Source of the DNA: Arthrobacter sunyaminii
GTDB lineage: Bacteria; Actinomycetota; Actinomycetes; Actinomycetales; Micrococcaceae
Direction of reading: 5' to 3'
DNA length: 64,000 bases
NCBI RefSeq assembly: GCF_018866305.1
Contig: NZ_CP076456.1
Coordinates: forward strand, 310,001-374,000
The first letter of the stretch is position 1. Every line of letters starts with the position of its first letter. Both the position numbers and the translations under genes were made by a program. The notes below the pieces were generated by a model. The model made no database searches. It was not told the DNA's origin and worked only from the letters and a program-made list of their open reading frames with translations. Below, piece after piece: positions 34,685-43,504 of this stretch.

Positions 34685-35550
34685 CCCCCACCTCCCCGGC
34701 GGCGCCTCACCAGTCCGGGGCGAGCCGCCCCCTCGACATGAACCTCCTTGTTCTAAGCACGATCGTGATGGCGGCGATGGCCTGGGGGGTCCTGCTGCTG
34801 ACCCACGGGCCCGGAGGCCACGGGCAGGAAGGCCACACGGTGACCTCTGAAGTGCTGACCCCTGGGCCGGCCGCGGAAACACACGCTCAGCACGGTGGTA
34901 CGGCCGCGTTCGTGATTCCTCCTGCTCTGGTCGGTGGTGCAGTAGCCCTGGGCGGCTGGGGATTCATGGTGGTTGCCATGATGCTTCCGCCAGCCCTCCC
35001 GCTGCTGCAGACGGTGCGACGACTAGCCTCGCACCGTCCGGATCCGTGGCGTCTGACCATCTGGAGCGCCATGACCTTTATCGGGGCTTGGATGGTCATC
35101 GGGGCGGTTCTCGTCGCAGGCGATTTGGGTGTCCGGGCGTTGGCTTCCAGTGGATGGCCTGCGATCGATCCCCGTTGGGTGACCGGGGCCGTGCTGATCG
35201 GGGCCGGTGGCTATCAGTTCACCCCGCTGAAAGATTTGTGCCTGCGCGGCTGCCGGAGCCCGCGCAGCTTCGTGCTGGCGCACTGGCAGGGTCGGCGCTC
35301 TGCCAGCGCGGAGATTTTCGCCCTGTCCGGTGCATACGCGCTGTCATGCATCGGGTGCTGTTGGGCGCTGATGCTCATCTGCTTTACCGTCGGCACCGCA
35401 GCGCTGCCTGCGATGGTCGCGTTGAGCGTAGTCATGGCCGCAGAACGCCTCGTCCCGTGGGGCCGGCGCTTGGTATGGCCTACCGGTTTCGCCCTCATCG
35501 CTATGGGAGCCGCTACGGCGCTGATTCCCGCCTTTGATAGTCCCATTTGA
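34681..35550 (+). CDS. DUF2182 predicted metal-binding membrane protein
   Basis: Protein of 289 residues with about seven hydrophobic helices (first at about 21-41, others 78-110, 128-148, 166-180, 213-275). Family motifs are TPLKDLCLRGCRSP (Cys187, Cys191) and SCIGCCWALMLICF (Cys223, 226, 227, 234). The loop after the first helix is His-rich (THGPGGHGQEGH and HAQHGG), which could bind metal outside the cell. Start overlaps the DUF1326 stop. Likely partner of DUF1326 and of the oxidase encoded 45 bp downstream; substrate unknown. Confidence 0.85.
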   Translation: MTPTSPAAPHQSGASRPLDMNLLVLSTIVMAAMAWGVLLLTHGPGGHGQEGHTVTSEVLTPGPAAETHAQHGGTAAFVIPPALVGGAVALGGWGFMVVAMMLPPALPLLQTVRRLASHRPDPWRLTIWSAMTFIGAWMVIGAVLVAGDLGVRALASSGWPAIDPRWVTGAVLIGAGGYQFTPLKDLCLRGCRSPRSFVLAHWQGRRSASAEIFALSGAYALSCIGCCWALMLICFTVGTAALPAMVALSVVMAAERLVPWGRRLVWPTGFALIAMGAATALIPAFDSPI

Positions 35551-35595
35551 TGTAGACCTTTTCTGCCGCTGAGCGGCTCGATCACGGAGTTCACC

Positions 35596-38500
35596 ATGTC
35601 GTCTACCCAATTCCGCACCTACCACGTTGTGGCCATGTCTTTCCCGATCGTCTACTCGCTCGAGGGCGACCACGATCCCAACGGTCTGCTCTACACCTTG
35701 CGCGTGTACCAGCCCCTCCTGGATTGGGTGAAGGAACAACGAGAGAAAAACGGCGATTACCTGACCAAGATGCACCGCAAGACCCAGCTGATGGAAACCG
35801 TGGTGTACGCAGTGCCGCGGCTCCTTAAGATGCGCCGGATCCTGTCCGAAGGACCGGAGAGGAATAAGTATCTGTTGAAGGACTTCGGCAGCGAGTCCGA
35901 AGTTCTTGACCGGGAAGACCGGGACGTCCGCGGTCGACGGTTAAATCCGCAGGATCGTGCGATACGCCAGAACTACCGGGCCACGGTGGACGAACTGGTT
36001 GCCGCTTTGCGGGAGCTGACTGATGGGCGGATTACCAGTCTCTCCTCGAAGGCCCCGCCGGATCCGGAGCGACTAGAGGAGCAACTGAGGGAAACCATGG
36101 GGGAGTGGCGCACCTCGTGGCTGGCGCAGCTCGAGGAGGCCGAGCGGGCTATCGAAGGGCAATTGGAAAGGATCCGCCAGGGGTGGCCGGAGTTGTTGGC
36201 ATGGTATCGGAGGCAGCGTCCCGGGTCTCAGCTGAGGGACGAGGACATCGAACGGTTGATGTTCAACGATCACAGCCCTGACCTGATCGGCAAAGGTGAA
36301 CAAACTCCGGCCTACAACCGGTGCAACCCGCTTAAGCCCATCCCGCTGGTGCGTCCGCTGGTGTTGCGGGCGTGCCGGGGAGAACAGCTTAAGGTGCATT
36401 TCGAGAACAGCATCCGCGGCCGTGAAGTGGGCATGCACGTGCAAGGAGACGGGCTCGGGGGCACCGTCCCGGGACGCGGCACCGGCTCAGGCGTCCGGTA
36501 TGGAGATGGGGCGCGCGTAGGCGACAACGACCCCACCGCTGTTCCCTACCAATCTAAAATGACGTACCGCTGGATGTGTGCCCGGGAAGGCGTGTGGCCG
36601 ATCAACGATCTGGGTGACATCCGCGGAACCGACCGGGGCACCAACAACCACGGATTGTTCGCCGCTCTTGTCGTCGAGCCCGAGGGCGCGAGGTGGTACG
36701 ACCCGGAGACGGGGGAACGGCTCGACGGCACAGATCGCCCCGATGGGCTCTACGCCGACGTCGTGCCCCGCGACGAACACCGCCTCAAGGACGGGAAAGT
36801 GGTGGCTCCCCAAGAGGACTGCCGCGACGAGCAGCATGAGGGCTGCCAGGCGGGCAACCGGTGCCGGAAATGGCGGGAGGACAACTTCGTCGACTTCCAC
36901 CATGCTAAGGACAATCCGGACCAATTCGCCGGCAACTGCAGTTTCCGCGAGTTCACCGTCTTCTTCCACGACGAGCCCGAGACGCATAGCGGCATCCCCC
37001 ACCCCCTGCCCCACTCGGCCATGCCCCTGTCCTACCGCGCTGAACCCATGCACAACCGCCTTCCCTATCGGCTGCACCGGCGCCTGCGTCAAGGCGCGCC
37101 GAAGGCAGAACCCGATAAGAACAGGATCGACCACTCAGCCGTTGACATCAGGATCGACAAGGAAACCCTCGGAGAAGAGTTCTGGGTGGCCAAAGACAAG
37201 AACGACGATTTCCTCGAACGTGTCTCCGGCGAGGAGCAGCATCACAGCTCATGGCTGTTCGGCGAACCGGTGACGCCGATTCTGCGCGCCTACCGCGGGG
37301 ACCCCAGCCGGGTGCGGCTGGTGCACGCCGGGGTCAAAGAGACCCATGTCTACCACCTGCACGTCCACCAGTGGCGAGCCGTCGCCCAGGACACCGCTGA
37401 GCCTTCCGTGTGGAAGATAGGCGAGCACCACGGTTCCCAGCTGCTGGATTCGGTGTCCATCGGTCCGCAGACCGCCATGACCATCGACCCGCTCTACGGC
37501 TCGGGCAGCCGCCAGCATGCGGTGGGCGACATCATCTGGCACTGCCACCTCTACCCCCACTTCCACCACGGCATGTGGGGACTGTGGCGCAGCTTCGACC
37601 GGCTGGTCGACGGGGAGCGGGCCTACCCCGACGGCACTCCCTGTCCCGAACTGAAGCCATTGCCCGGACGCGACCCCGACCCCTCGACCGACGAACAACC
37701 CGGATTTCCGTGGTTCATCGACGCCACCTATCCCCGCAAATCTCCACCGCCGCCCTCACCCCGCGAGAACGACGTAAAGAAGAGGAAGGTCCCGGTCAAC
37801 GGGCGACGCCAGCTGCTGCAGATGCCGCAATGCTCCGACAAGGAATGGGCGGCCTTCGCACCCAACTGCCGGTCGGGTGATCAACCCGGTGCTCTTTTCG
37901 TCGATCTGGACGGCCTCGCCCGGAAGTGGAACACCAAGGCGAAGGTGCCCGAGCGACGGATTATTCACTACGACATCGCCATGGCGGAACGGGGGATGAT
38001 CTACAACTCCGCCGGCTGGTACGACCCGCACGTACACCACTATCAGCTCAGAGGAATCACCGTCACCCGTCTCGACGACGACGGGCACCGGCTTGGGGAT
38101 CCAGTGCAGTTCAAACCCCCGGCAAACAAAGGCGACGGCGGGGCCGACGCGTTCTTCCCGCGCGCCAATCACGGCGACATCGTGGAGCTGCGCCTGTCCA
38201 ACACGGTGGGCACCGTCAAAGGCGACCACTTCGACTTTCCCGGCCACCCAGTTGAATGTGGTCTGCACGTGCACCTGGTGAAGTTCGACGTGCTCGCTGC
38301 CGACGGCTCAGCCACCGGCTGGAACTACCTCTCCGGCGCCAGTTCCCCCGAAGCCATCCCGGACGGCAAGATCAACAATCCCCCTGCAAATGTTTCCTTG
38401 CACCGGTGGGTGGTGGATGAGGAGTTCGGCCCCTGCTTTTTCCACGACCACCTGCTGGCGAACTTCCGGCAGAAGCGCGGCCTGTTCGCAGCCCTAATCG

Positions 38501-40800
38501 CCGAACCCAACGGCACCCGCTGGTACCTACCGGACCAGCAGACCCCCGCATGGGTTGGCTCCCAGGCCGTGATCGTACCGCGAACTTCAAAGGGGGATGG
38601 GGACGTAGCTCTAAAAGACCCCTTCCGGGAAGCTGGATTGGCCCTTGGGGACTTTGTGCCGCTGAACCGTCCGAAGGACGATCGTCCTCCAAAGCCCATC
38701 CCTGATCAACCTCAATCAGAGGATGATCCGCTGAATGAGCCGAACCTGCTGGGCGGTGATGACGATCCCGGTGTTATGGGCGTCAATTACCGGTGCACCC
38801 CCATGCGATACCGCGGCAAGGACCCCTCCGAGTGGTTCAGCTCCAGCCGCTCCTCGCTGAAGAACGAGGACAAGGAGCAGCGAAAGGTGCTCGACGTGCA
38901 GGCTCCGCACATGTCGCCGCCACTGCCTGTGCCGCCGAAGCACAAGGGTGACCCCGACACACCGGTGATCTACACCTATCCAGGAGAACGACTGCGCATC
39001 CGGATTTTCCAGGGCTCGCACGAAGAGCAGCACAGTTTCATGCTCAACGGCATGCGATGGCGCAAGGACTGGCAGAACCAACAGTCGCCGTGGGTGAACC
39101 AGCAGACGATGGGCATCTCCGAGGCCTTCACCGTGGACATCAACCCGCCGGAAATCGGAGCTGACGGAAAGCCTCTGGCGACGAGCCCGTACGGGGTCGG
39201 CGACCACCTGTGGCAGTTCACTGTCATGGACGACCTGTGGCTGGGTTGCTGGGGACTGATCCGTTCGCTCCAGCCCAGCTCGGAGAACTTCCGTGAACTT
39301 CCCCCGTTGCGGCGCATCACCCAGGTCATGCCCAGGACGGAGGACGAAAGCGGGCGCGTTGCAGCTCCGACCGACCAGGAACTGAAGGAGGCACTGGGTC
39401 AGTTCCGCCTCTCCCAGTCCAACGGATTCCTGCCCCCACGCCCCCTCCGGGCGCCCGGAGGAACGTGGGCGGCTGGGAAGGTGCGGGAGTACGTGGTAGT
39501 CGCCCAGCGCCACGAGCACCAGTACGCCGGCCAAGCACTGACCGACCCTTGGGGCCTGATCTACCGTACGGCCGAAGAGTCCGTCGCTGAGACCAGGGAC
39601 GATGGAAGCGAGACCGGCAATCTCCGGGCAGTGGATGTGGACGGTTCCGACCAGCCACTGGTCCTGCGGGCACATCCCGGGGAATGGATCAGGATCACCC
39701 TCATCAACGAGCTCCTGCTACCGCAGGAGAACCTCCCCGACCAAGACTTCGCCACGAAAGACCCTCGGCTCCCGGACTTCGGACCGGAAGTGAGCCCGCC
39801 GAGGCTGCCCGTAGAGCACCGTGACCACCTGGGCTACCCGGACCGTCGAACGGTCAGTCCTCGAGTCTCCCTGCACCCCAGCTTGCTGCTTTACGACGTG
39901 CAGAGCGACGACGGCGCGTACGTGGGGCTGAACCAGGACGGCACCGTAGCCGCTCTGGACGTGGACGATGCTGCTCATGTCGTGCACGGCGGACACGACG
40001 CAGTCAATGCGGTGGTGCACCGCACCGACCATGGCATCGGGCACCGGGACGCGAACTGGCGGGAGTATTGGTGGTACGCGGATCCGGCCCTGGCTTTCGA
40101 CACATATCAGGACGGGCGCGAACGAGGCCAAACCTGCTATCTGTTCGATATGGGTGACATCCGCAACCACCGGCACCACGGCTTAATCGGAGCTGTCGTG
40201 ATCGAGCCCAGCGACATCACCCCGGTCGACCCGCAGAACGAGGACAAGCAGAAGTGGACAGGCGCCCACGTTCATCTGGAGAGCGGTGACAAAGTCATCG
40301 CCCAGGAATTTGTTTTCTTCCTACAGGACGGGCTGCGTCACTTCCTAAACGGCGATATCGACCAGCCACTTCCTGACATCTCTCCGAGCGACCCTCCCGT
40401 GGATGCCGGGCAGAAGGCCATCAGCTACCGGTCCCCGCTGACTTCACACCAGAATCCCATGGCGCTGCCCAACCTCACCGCCCCAATCCAGCACGCGAGC
40501 AGGGACCTGCCCATCTGGTGGCGCCTGGTTTGCGCCGGCGACAAGCCCCGCAACCACACTTTCACCGTGCACAACTTCGCCTGGGATGTCGCTCCCTGGG
40601 TGCGGAAGGCCAAGAAGAGCAGCCCCGAAGCGGGATCGGTTACCGCCATCTCAGCCGGCTTCGCCCAGGACCTGGTGATGCTGCCCGAAGGACGCTGGGA
40701 TCCAGGAGACCACGCCTACCGCAGCGGTTCCTTCCGCTGGGCCGTCAGCCAGGGGATGTGGGGCATCCTCCGGATGGGTGATCATAACGCCAAATCTTGA
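35596..40800 (+). CDS. Giant multicopper oxidase, MnxG-like
   Basis: Protein of 1734 residues. The first 270 residues are charged and helical; several cupredoxin-like domains follow. A full copper set is visible: HxxHLHxH at 584-591, HCHxxxHxxxGM at 649-660 (Cys650, His655, Met660 for type 1; His649/651 for type 3), then HVH at 891-893 and HDH at 950-952 as the other trinuclear ligands. Thus the C-terminal-type motifs of laccases come first. Later domains keep degenerate traces (QHSFMLNGMRW at 1145, HTFTVHNFAW at 1654, WGLIR-type ends). Size, repeated domains and motif order resemble MnxG manganese oxidases. No signal peptide. GGAG precedes the ATG. Substrate (Mn, Fe, Cu or organic) is not proven. 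Confidence 0.8.
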   Translation: MSSTQFRTYHVVAMSFPIVYSLEGDHDPNGLLYTLRVYQPLLDWVKEQREKNGDYLTKMHRKTQLMETVVYAVPRLLKMRRILSEGPERNKYLLKDFGSESEVLDREDRDVRGRRLNPQDRAIRQNYRATVDELVAALRELTDGRITSLSSKAPPDPERLEEQLRETMGEWRTSWLAQLEEAERAIEGQLERIRQGWPELLAWYRRQRPGSQLRDEDIERLMFNDHSPDLIGKGEQTPAYNRCNPLKPIPLVRPLVLRACRGEQLKVHFENSIRGREVGMHVQGDGLGGTVPGRGTGSGVRYGDGARVGDNDPTAVPYQSKMTYRWMCAREGVWPINDLGDIRGTDRGTNNHGLFAALVVEPEGARWYDPETGERLDGTDRPDGLYADVVPRDEHRLKDGKVVAPQEDCRDEQHEGCQAGNRCRKWREDNFVDFHHAKDNPDQFAGNCSFREFTVFFHDEPETHSGIPHPLPHSAMPLSYRAEPMHNRLPYRLHRRLRQGAPKAEPDKNRIDHSAVDIRIDKETLGEEFWVAKDKNDDFLERVSGEEQHHSSWLFGEPVTPILRAYRGDPSRVRLVHAGVKETHVYHLHVHQWRAVAQDTAEPSVWKIGEHHGSQLLDSVSIGPQTAMTIDPLYGSGSRQHAVGDIIWHCHLYPHFHHGMWGLWRSFDRLVDGERAYPDGTPCPELKPLPGRDPDPSTDEQPGFPWFIDATYPRKSPPPPSPRENDVKKRKVPVNGRRQLLQMPQCSDKEWAAFAPNCRSGDQPGALFVDLDGLARKWNTKAKVPERRIIHYDIAMAERGMIYNSAGWYDPHVHHYQLRGITVTRLDDDGHRLGDPVQFKPPANKGDGGADAFFPRANHGDIVELRLSNTVGTVKGDHFDFPGHPVECGLHVHLVKFDVLAADGSATGWNYLSGASSPEAIPDGKINNPPANVSLHRWVVDEEFGPCFFHDHLLANFRQKRGLFAALIAEPNGTRWYLPDQQTPAWVGSQAVIVPRTSKGDGDVALKDPFREAGLALGDFVPLNRPKDDRPPKPIPDQPQSEDDPLNEPNLLGGDDDPGVMGVNYRCTPMRYRGKDPSEWFSSSRSSLKNEDKEQRKVLDVQAPHMSPPLPVPPKHKGDPDTPVIYTYPGERLRIRIFQGSHEEQHSFMLNGMRWRKDWQNQQSPWVNQQTMGISEAFTVDINPPEIGADGKPLATSPYGVGDHLWQFTVMDDLWLGCWGLIRSLQPSSENFRELPPLRRITQVMPRTEDESGRVAAPTDQELKEALGQFRLSQSNGFLPPRPLRAPGGTWAAGKVREYVVVAQRHEHQYAGQALTDPWGLIYRTAEESVAETRDDGSETGNLRAVDVDGSDQPLVLRAHPGEWIRITLINELLLPQENLPDQDFATKDPRLPDFGPEVSPPRLPVEHRDHLGYPDRRTVSPRVSLHPSLLLYDVQSDDGAYVGLNQDGTVAALDVDDAAHVVHGGHDAVNAVVHRTDHGIGHRDANWREYWWYADPALAFDTYQDGRERGQTCYLFDMGDIRNHRHHGLIGAVVIEPSDITPVDPQNEDKQKWTGAHVHLESGDKVIAQEFVFFLQDGLRHFLNGDIDQPLPDISPSDPPVDAGQKAISYRSPLTSHQNPMALPNLTAPIQHASRDLPIWWRLVCAGDKPRNHTFTVHNFAWDVAPWVRKAKKSSPEAGSVTAISAGFAQDLVMLPEGRWDPGDHAYRSGSFRWAVSQGMWGILRMGDHNAKS

Positions 40801-40809
40801 AAGGAGACC

Positions 40810-40905
40810 TTGGACGGACTGCCGTCGCGAGGAGTCGAGGGGCTTTTCTCCGGTGAGCAGGGTGAGCTCCTGTTCACGATGATCCGGCCCAGGAAAACGA
40901 ATTGA
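40810..40905 (+). CDS. Candidate 31-aa ORF after the oxidase gene
   Basis: TTG start preceded by AAAGGAG at 40800-40806, reading MDGLPSRGVEGLFSGEQG and ending with TGA at 40903. No known family. It may be the stub of a gene truncated at the island end, or chance. The rest of 40906-41026 shows nothing recognisable. Confidence 0.25.
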   Translation: MDGLPSRGVEGLFSGEQGELLFTMIRPRKTN

Positions 40906-41026
40906 TCAGTTCCGGCCCACGACCGGGCGGGGCGCGGCCAAATCCGGGCGGCCGAGGCGCGACGTCAAGGGCCGCTGAGAATCCTGTTGCTGGTGCGTTA
41001 CCGCTGGACTTATTCCCGACAAGGAA

Positions 41027-41069
41027 AAAGACCCCGTTTCCCTTGATTTACAAGGGAAGCGGGGTCTTT
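41027..41069. terminator. Hairpin terminator of tRNA-Ser, right repeat copy
   Basis: Arms AAAGACCCCG (41027-41036) and CGGGGTCTTT (41060-41069) with inner TTTCCCTT/AAGGGAA pairing. It lies directly after the tRNA 3' end on the minus strand, ends tRNA transcription, and also faces the oxidase operon. Confidence 0.85.
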
Positions 41070-41075
41070 CTCATC

Positions 41076-41163
41076 TGGCGGTGACGGTGGGATTTGAACC
41101 CACGTTGGCTTTCACCAAACAACATTTCGAGTGTTGCACCTTCGGCCGCTCGGACACGTCACC
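41076..41163 (-). tRNA. serT: tRNA-Ser(CGA)
   Basis: 88-nt tRNA on the minus strand, reading GGTGACG at the 5' acceptor and CGTCACC-G-CCA at the 3' end, with encoded CCA. The anticodon loop CTCGAAA gives CGA (reads UCG). A long variable arm (TTTGGTGAAAGCCAA) and T-arm GTGGG-TTCAAAT-CCCAC are as in class II serine tRNAs. Its 3' end forms the right boundary of the candidate island. The symbol is a generic label. Confidence 0.93.
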
Positions 41164-41237
41164 ATCGCGTCAACCTTACCGGGTCGGAGGCCAATGCCCC
41201 AAAACGGCCGGGTCCGCAGTCCGGGCGGTCACCGAAA

Positions 41238-41723
41238 CTAGAGGTCGACGACGTCGTTCTTGCCGATGTTGGGGGTGTCACCGGTGACGGCGCTCTTGGC
41301 AATCTTGAACATGGTGGCCACCCGGGGTTCGTCCGAGGCCCAGTATTCAGCGGTGTCGGTATCCACCTTGATCAGTGCAATCGACGGGTCCTCGCGCCCC
41401 TCGTCGAACCACGCGGCAACCGGAGACTTCCACAGCTCCTCGATCTTGCCCTCGTCCTTGGTAATGGTGGCCTTGCCGCTGATGGACAGGTATCCCTTGG
41501 AATCATGCACCGAAACGTTCACGTTCGGGTTGGCCCGGATCTCGTCCGCCTTGGGGGAGGGGTCCTGGGTGAAGAACCACAGGTTGCCGTCGGAATCCGT
41601 TTCCTGCAGCTGAAGCGGCCGGCTGACCAGCTTTCCGCTCAGGTCCTCGGTGGTCAGCTGTGCAATATCGGCGTGCTCGAGAATCTTGACGACTGTATCC
41701 AGTCCGTCCTTGTCTGAACTCAT
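41238..41723 (-). CDS. Pyridoxamine 5'-phosphate oxidase-fold general stress protein
   Basis: Protein of 161 residues with a split-barrel FMN-binding fold: ILEHADIAQLTTEDLSGKLVSRPLQL, NLWFFTQDPSPKADEIRANPNVNVSV, GYLSISGKATI and the DTAEYWAS end. This matches general stress protein 26-type members that bind FMN or deazaflavin; function uncertain. AAGGAG precedes the ATG at 41723. It lies upstream of the tRNA on the same strand. Confidence 0.82.
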   Translation of the reverse strand: MSSDKDGLDTVVKILEHADIAQLTTEDLSGKLVSRPLQLQETDSDGNLWFFTQDPSPKADEIRANPNVNVSVHDSKGYLSISGKATITKDEGKIEELWKSPVAAWFDEGREDPSIALIKVDTDTAEYWASDEPRVATMFKIAKSAVTGDTPNIGKNDVVDL

Positions 41724-41784
41724 AACTGAACTCCTTGGGTATCGGGTTCTGAGTTAGTAAGCCTACGTATGAATGCCCCCGCTG

Positions 41785-42255
41785 TCAGCCTGATCGCCGA
41801 GAGCCGAAAAAGTCAGTGAGCAACTTGGCGCACTCCGCCTCCCGGACCTCCGGGAAGACCTCCACCCAATGGTTCAGACGGCGTTCGCGAAGGATGTCGA
41901 ACACCGATCCGGCAGCCCCGGCCTTTTCATCCCACGCGCCGAACACCACCTTCGGGATCCGGGCCAGGACAATCGCTCCGGCGCACATCGCGCACGGCTC
42001 CAGGGTGACCACCAGGGTGCAGCCCTCCAGCCGCCATTCCCCGACGGCGGCAGCGGCCTCGCGGATGGCCACCACTTCGGCATGAGCGGTCGGATCGCCC
42101 GTGGCCTCGCGTTCATTGCGGCCGGTGCCGATCACGGTTCCGTCAGGACCGACGACGACGGCGCCGATCGGCACGTCCTGTGTCACCAGGGCGCCGCGCG
42201 CCTCCGTCAGGGCAAGATCCATCCAGGACTCGTGCTGTGCGGTGGGGGGCATCAT
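41785..42255 (-). CDS. tadA: tRNA-adenosine(34) deaminase TadA
   Basis: Zinc deaminase of 156 residues that converts A34 to inosine in tRNA-Arg(ACG). The zinc and proton-relay motifs are TAHAEVVAIREAA and LEPCAMCAGAIVLARI; the helix ending GAWDEKAGAAGSVFD and the C-terminal LLTDFFGSRR match TadA. An ATGATG pair marks the start at 42255 with AGGACC upstream. Divergent from upp with 97 bp between starts. Confidence 0.9.
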   Translation of the reverse strand: MMPPTAQHESWMDLALTEARGALVTQDVPIGAVVVGPDGTVIGTGRNEREATGDPTAHAEVVAIREAAAAVGEWRLEGCTLVVTLEPCAMCAGAIVLARIPKVVFGAWDEKAGAAGSVFDILRERRLNHWVEVFPEVREAECAKLLTDFFGSRRSG

Positions 42256-42352
42256 GGTCCTATCTTCCCGCAGGTTGCGGCCGGGGCCCGGAAAGCGGCC
42301 GGGATCCCCGCACCGCAGGGGAGGGACCGGCTGCGGGTGGTATTTTTGAAGC

Positions 42353-42988
42353 ATGCGCGTACTTGTAGTGGATCACCCCCTAGTTGCCCACAAACTCACC
42401 GTTCTCCGCGATAAGGACACCCCTTCACCGGTGTTCCGCCAGCTCACGGAAGAACTCGTCACCCTCCTGGCCTACGAAGCCACCCGCAACGTCCGCGTTG
42501 AGCCCGTTCAGATCGAGACTCCGGTCACTTCCGCCGTCGGCACCGGCCTGGTCAAGCCGACCCCGCTGGTGGTGCCCATCCTGCGGGCAGGCCTCGGAAT
42601 GCTGGAAGGTATGACCCGTCTGGTTCCCACAGCTGAGGTCGGCTTCCTGGGCATGGCCCGCAATGAAGAAACCCTCGAAGCCATCACATACGCTGAGCGG
42701 CTCCCGGATGACCTCACCGGGCGCCAGGTATTTGTCCTGGATCCTATGCTGGCCACCGGCGGAACCCTCCGCGAAGCCATCAAGTTCCTGTTCAAGCGCG
42801 GAGCTGCAGACATCACGTGCATCTGCCTGCTGGCCGCACCGGAAGGCCTTGAAGTGTTGAAGAAGGAACTGGCCGACGCCAATGTGACCATTGTGCTGGC
42901 CTCCATCGATGAGCGCTTAGATGAGAAGTCCTACATTGTGCCGGGCCTGGGCGATGCCGGGGACCGGTTGTACGGCGTCGTGGACTAG
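42353..42988 (+). CDS. upp: Uracil phosphoribosyltransferase
   Basis: Protein of 211 residues, salvage of uracil to UMP with PRPP. Diagnostic motifs: [13 protein letters not shown], the PRPP loop [16 protein letters not shown], and a C-terminal [17 protein letters not shown] with the uracil-binding GLGDAGDR. Full length for the family. A strong terminator follows about 75 bp after the stop. Confidence 0.95.
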   Translation: MRVLVVDHPLVAHKLTVLRDKDTPSPVFRQLTEELVTLLAYEATRNVRVEPVQIETPVTSAVGTGLVKPTPLVVPILRAGLGMLEGMTRLVPTAEVGFLGMARNEETLEAITYAERLPDDLTGRQVFVLDPMLATGGTLREAIKFLFKRGAADITCICLLAAPEGLEVLKKELADANVTIVLASIDERLDEKSYIVPGLGDAGDRLYGVVD

Positions 42989-43063
42989 TCATTCGTTCCG
43001 TGAGGAACCGTAACTAGTCAAGAGAGTCGTCCAGTATTTGGACACTTGCCGAATTGCTTGACT

Positions 43064-43106
43064 CGCACCCGTTTATAAGATCACTTATGGACGGGTGCGT
43101 TTTTTT
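43064..43106 (+). terminator. Rho-independent terminator of upp
   Basis: Arms CGCACCCGT (43064-43072) and ACGGGTGCG (43091-43099) with an inner TATAAG/CTTAT pairing, followed by seven T. The strongest classical terminator in the window. Confidence 0.93.
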
Positions 43107-43504
43107 CCCCAAAAAGCCCCTGCAGAGGCCGTGCGGAACCCAAATGGCGCGTCCTCGAAAGGATGCACCGCACCGCCAGCCAAGGGAAGAAACAGTGAAG
43201 TAGGTCACATTTAGACCGAAACGTTCCACATGGTGAGACAACTGTCGCAATGTTACTTGCGCTACACCCTTTGTTACATGCAATAATCCGTAATGTGAAC
43301 ATCCACACGACAGCACCTGTCGCAGTCCTTCCCTTCGGCTCAGCCGTTGAGAAGCCGTGCTGTTGTCGAATGCACGCCTGACTGACCCACCCCCCTCTTT
43401 CAGGCACCACTCAGGCCCAATGACGGGCGAAACTGCGCCATCTCGACTTGGGCACACCCCCAGCATTCGAGCGTGATGACGGTAATTCACATTGAGGTTG
43501 CAAC
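43107..43504. other. 398-bp region upstream of winged-helix gene
   Basis: No supported ORF. It is AT-richer around 43195-43300. It presumably holds the promoter and a long 5' leader for the regulator at 43505. No riboswitch family or clear operator could be recognised. Confidence 0.45.

Larger units (their letters stand above)
30610..41100. mobile_element. Candidate 10.4-kb genomic island at tRNA-Ser
   Basis: Direct repeats of about 88-90 bp (30610-30699 and 41013-41100) enclose the segment. Each contains a hairpin terminator and the 3' part of a tRNA-Ser ending in ccgcca on the minus strand. The right copy is joined to a complete tRNA; the left copy loses tRNA sequence just past the T-loop. 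Between them lie five genes unrelated to the surrounding housekeeping genes. No integrase, transposase or replication gene is visible, so the element is either degraded or mobilised in trans, or the repeats reflect tRNA-gene recombination. Confidence 0.6.

Noticed and set aside
43064..43504. Possible riboswitch upstream of the winged-helix gene
   Set aside because: Apart from the upp terminator no conserved aptamer motif or second competing hairpin was recognised.
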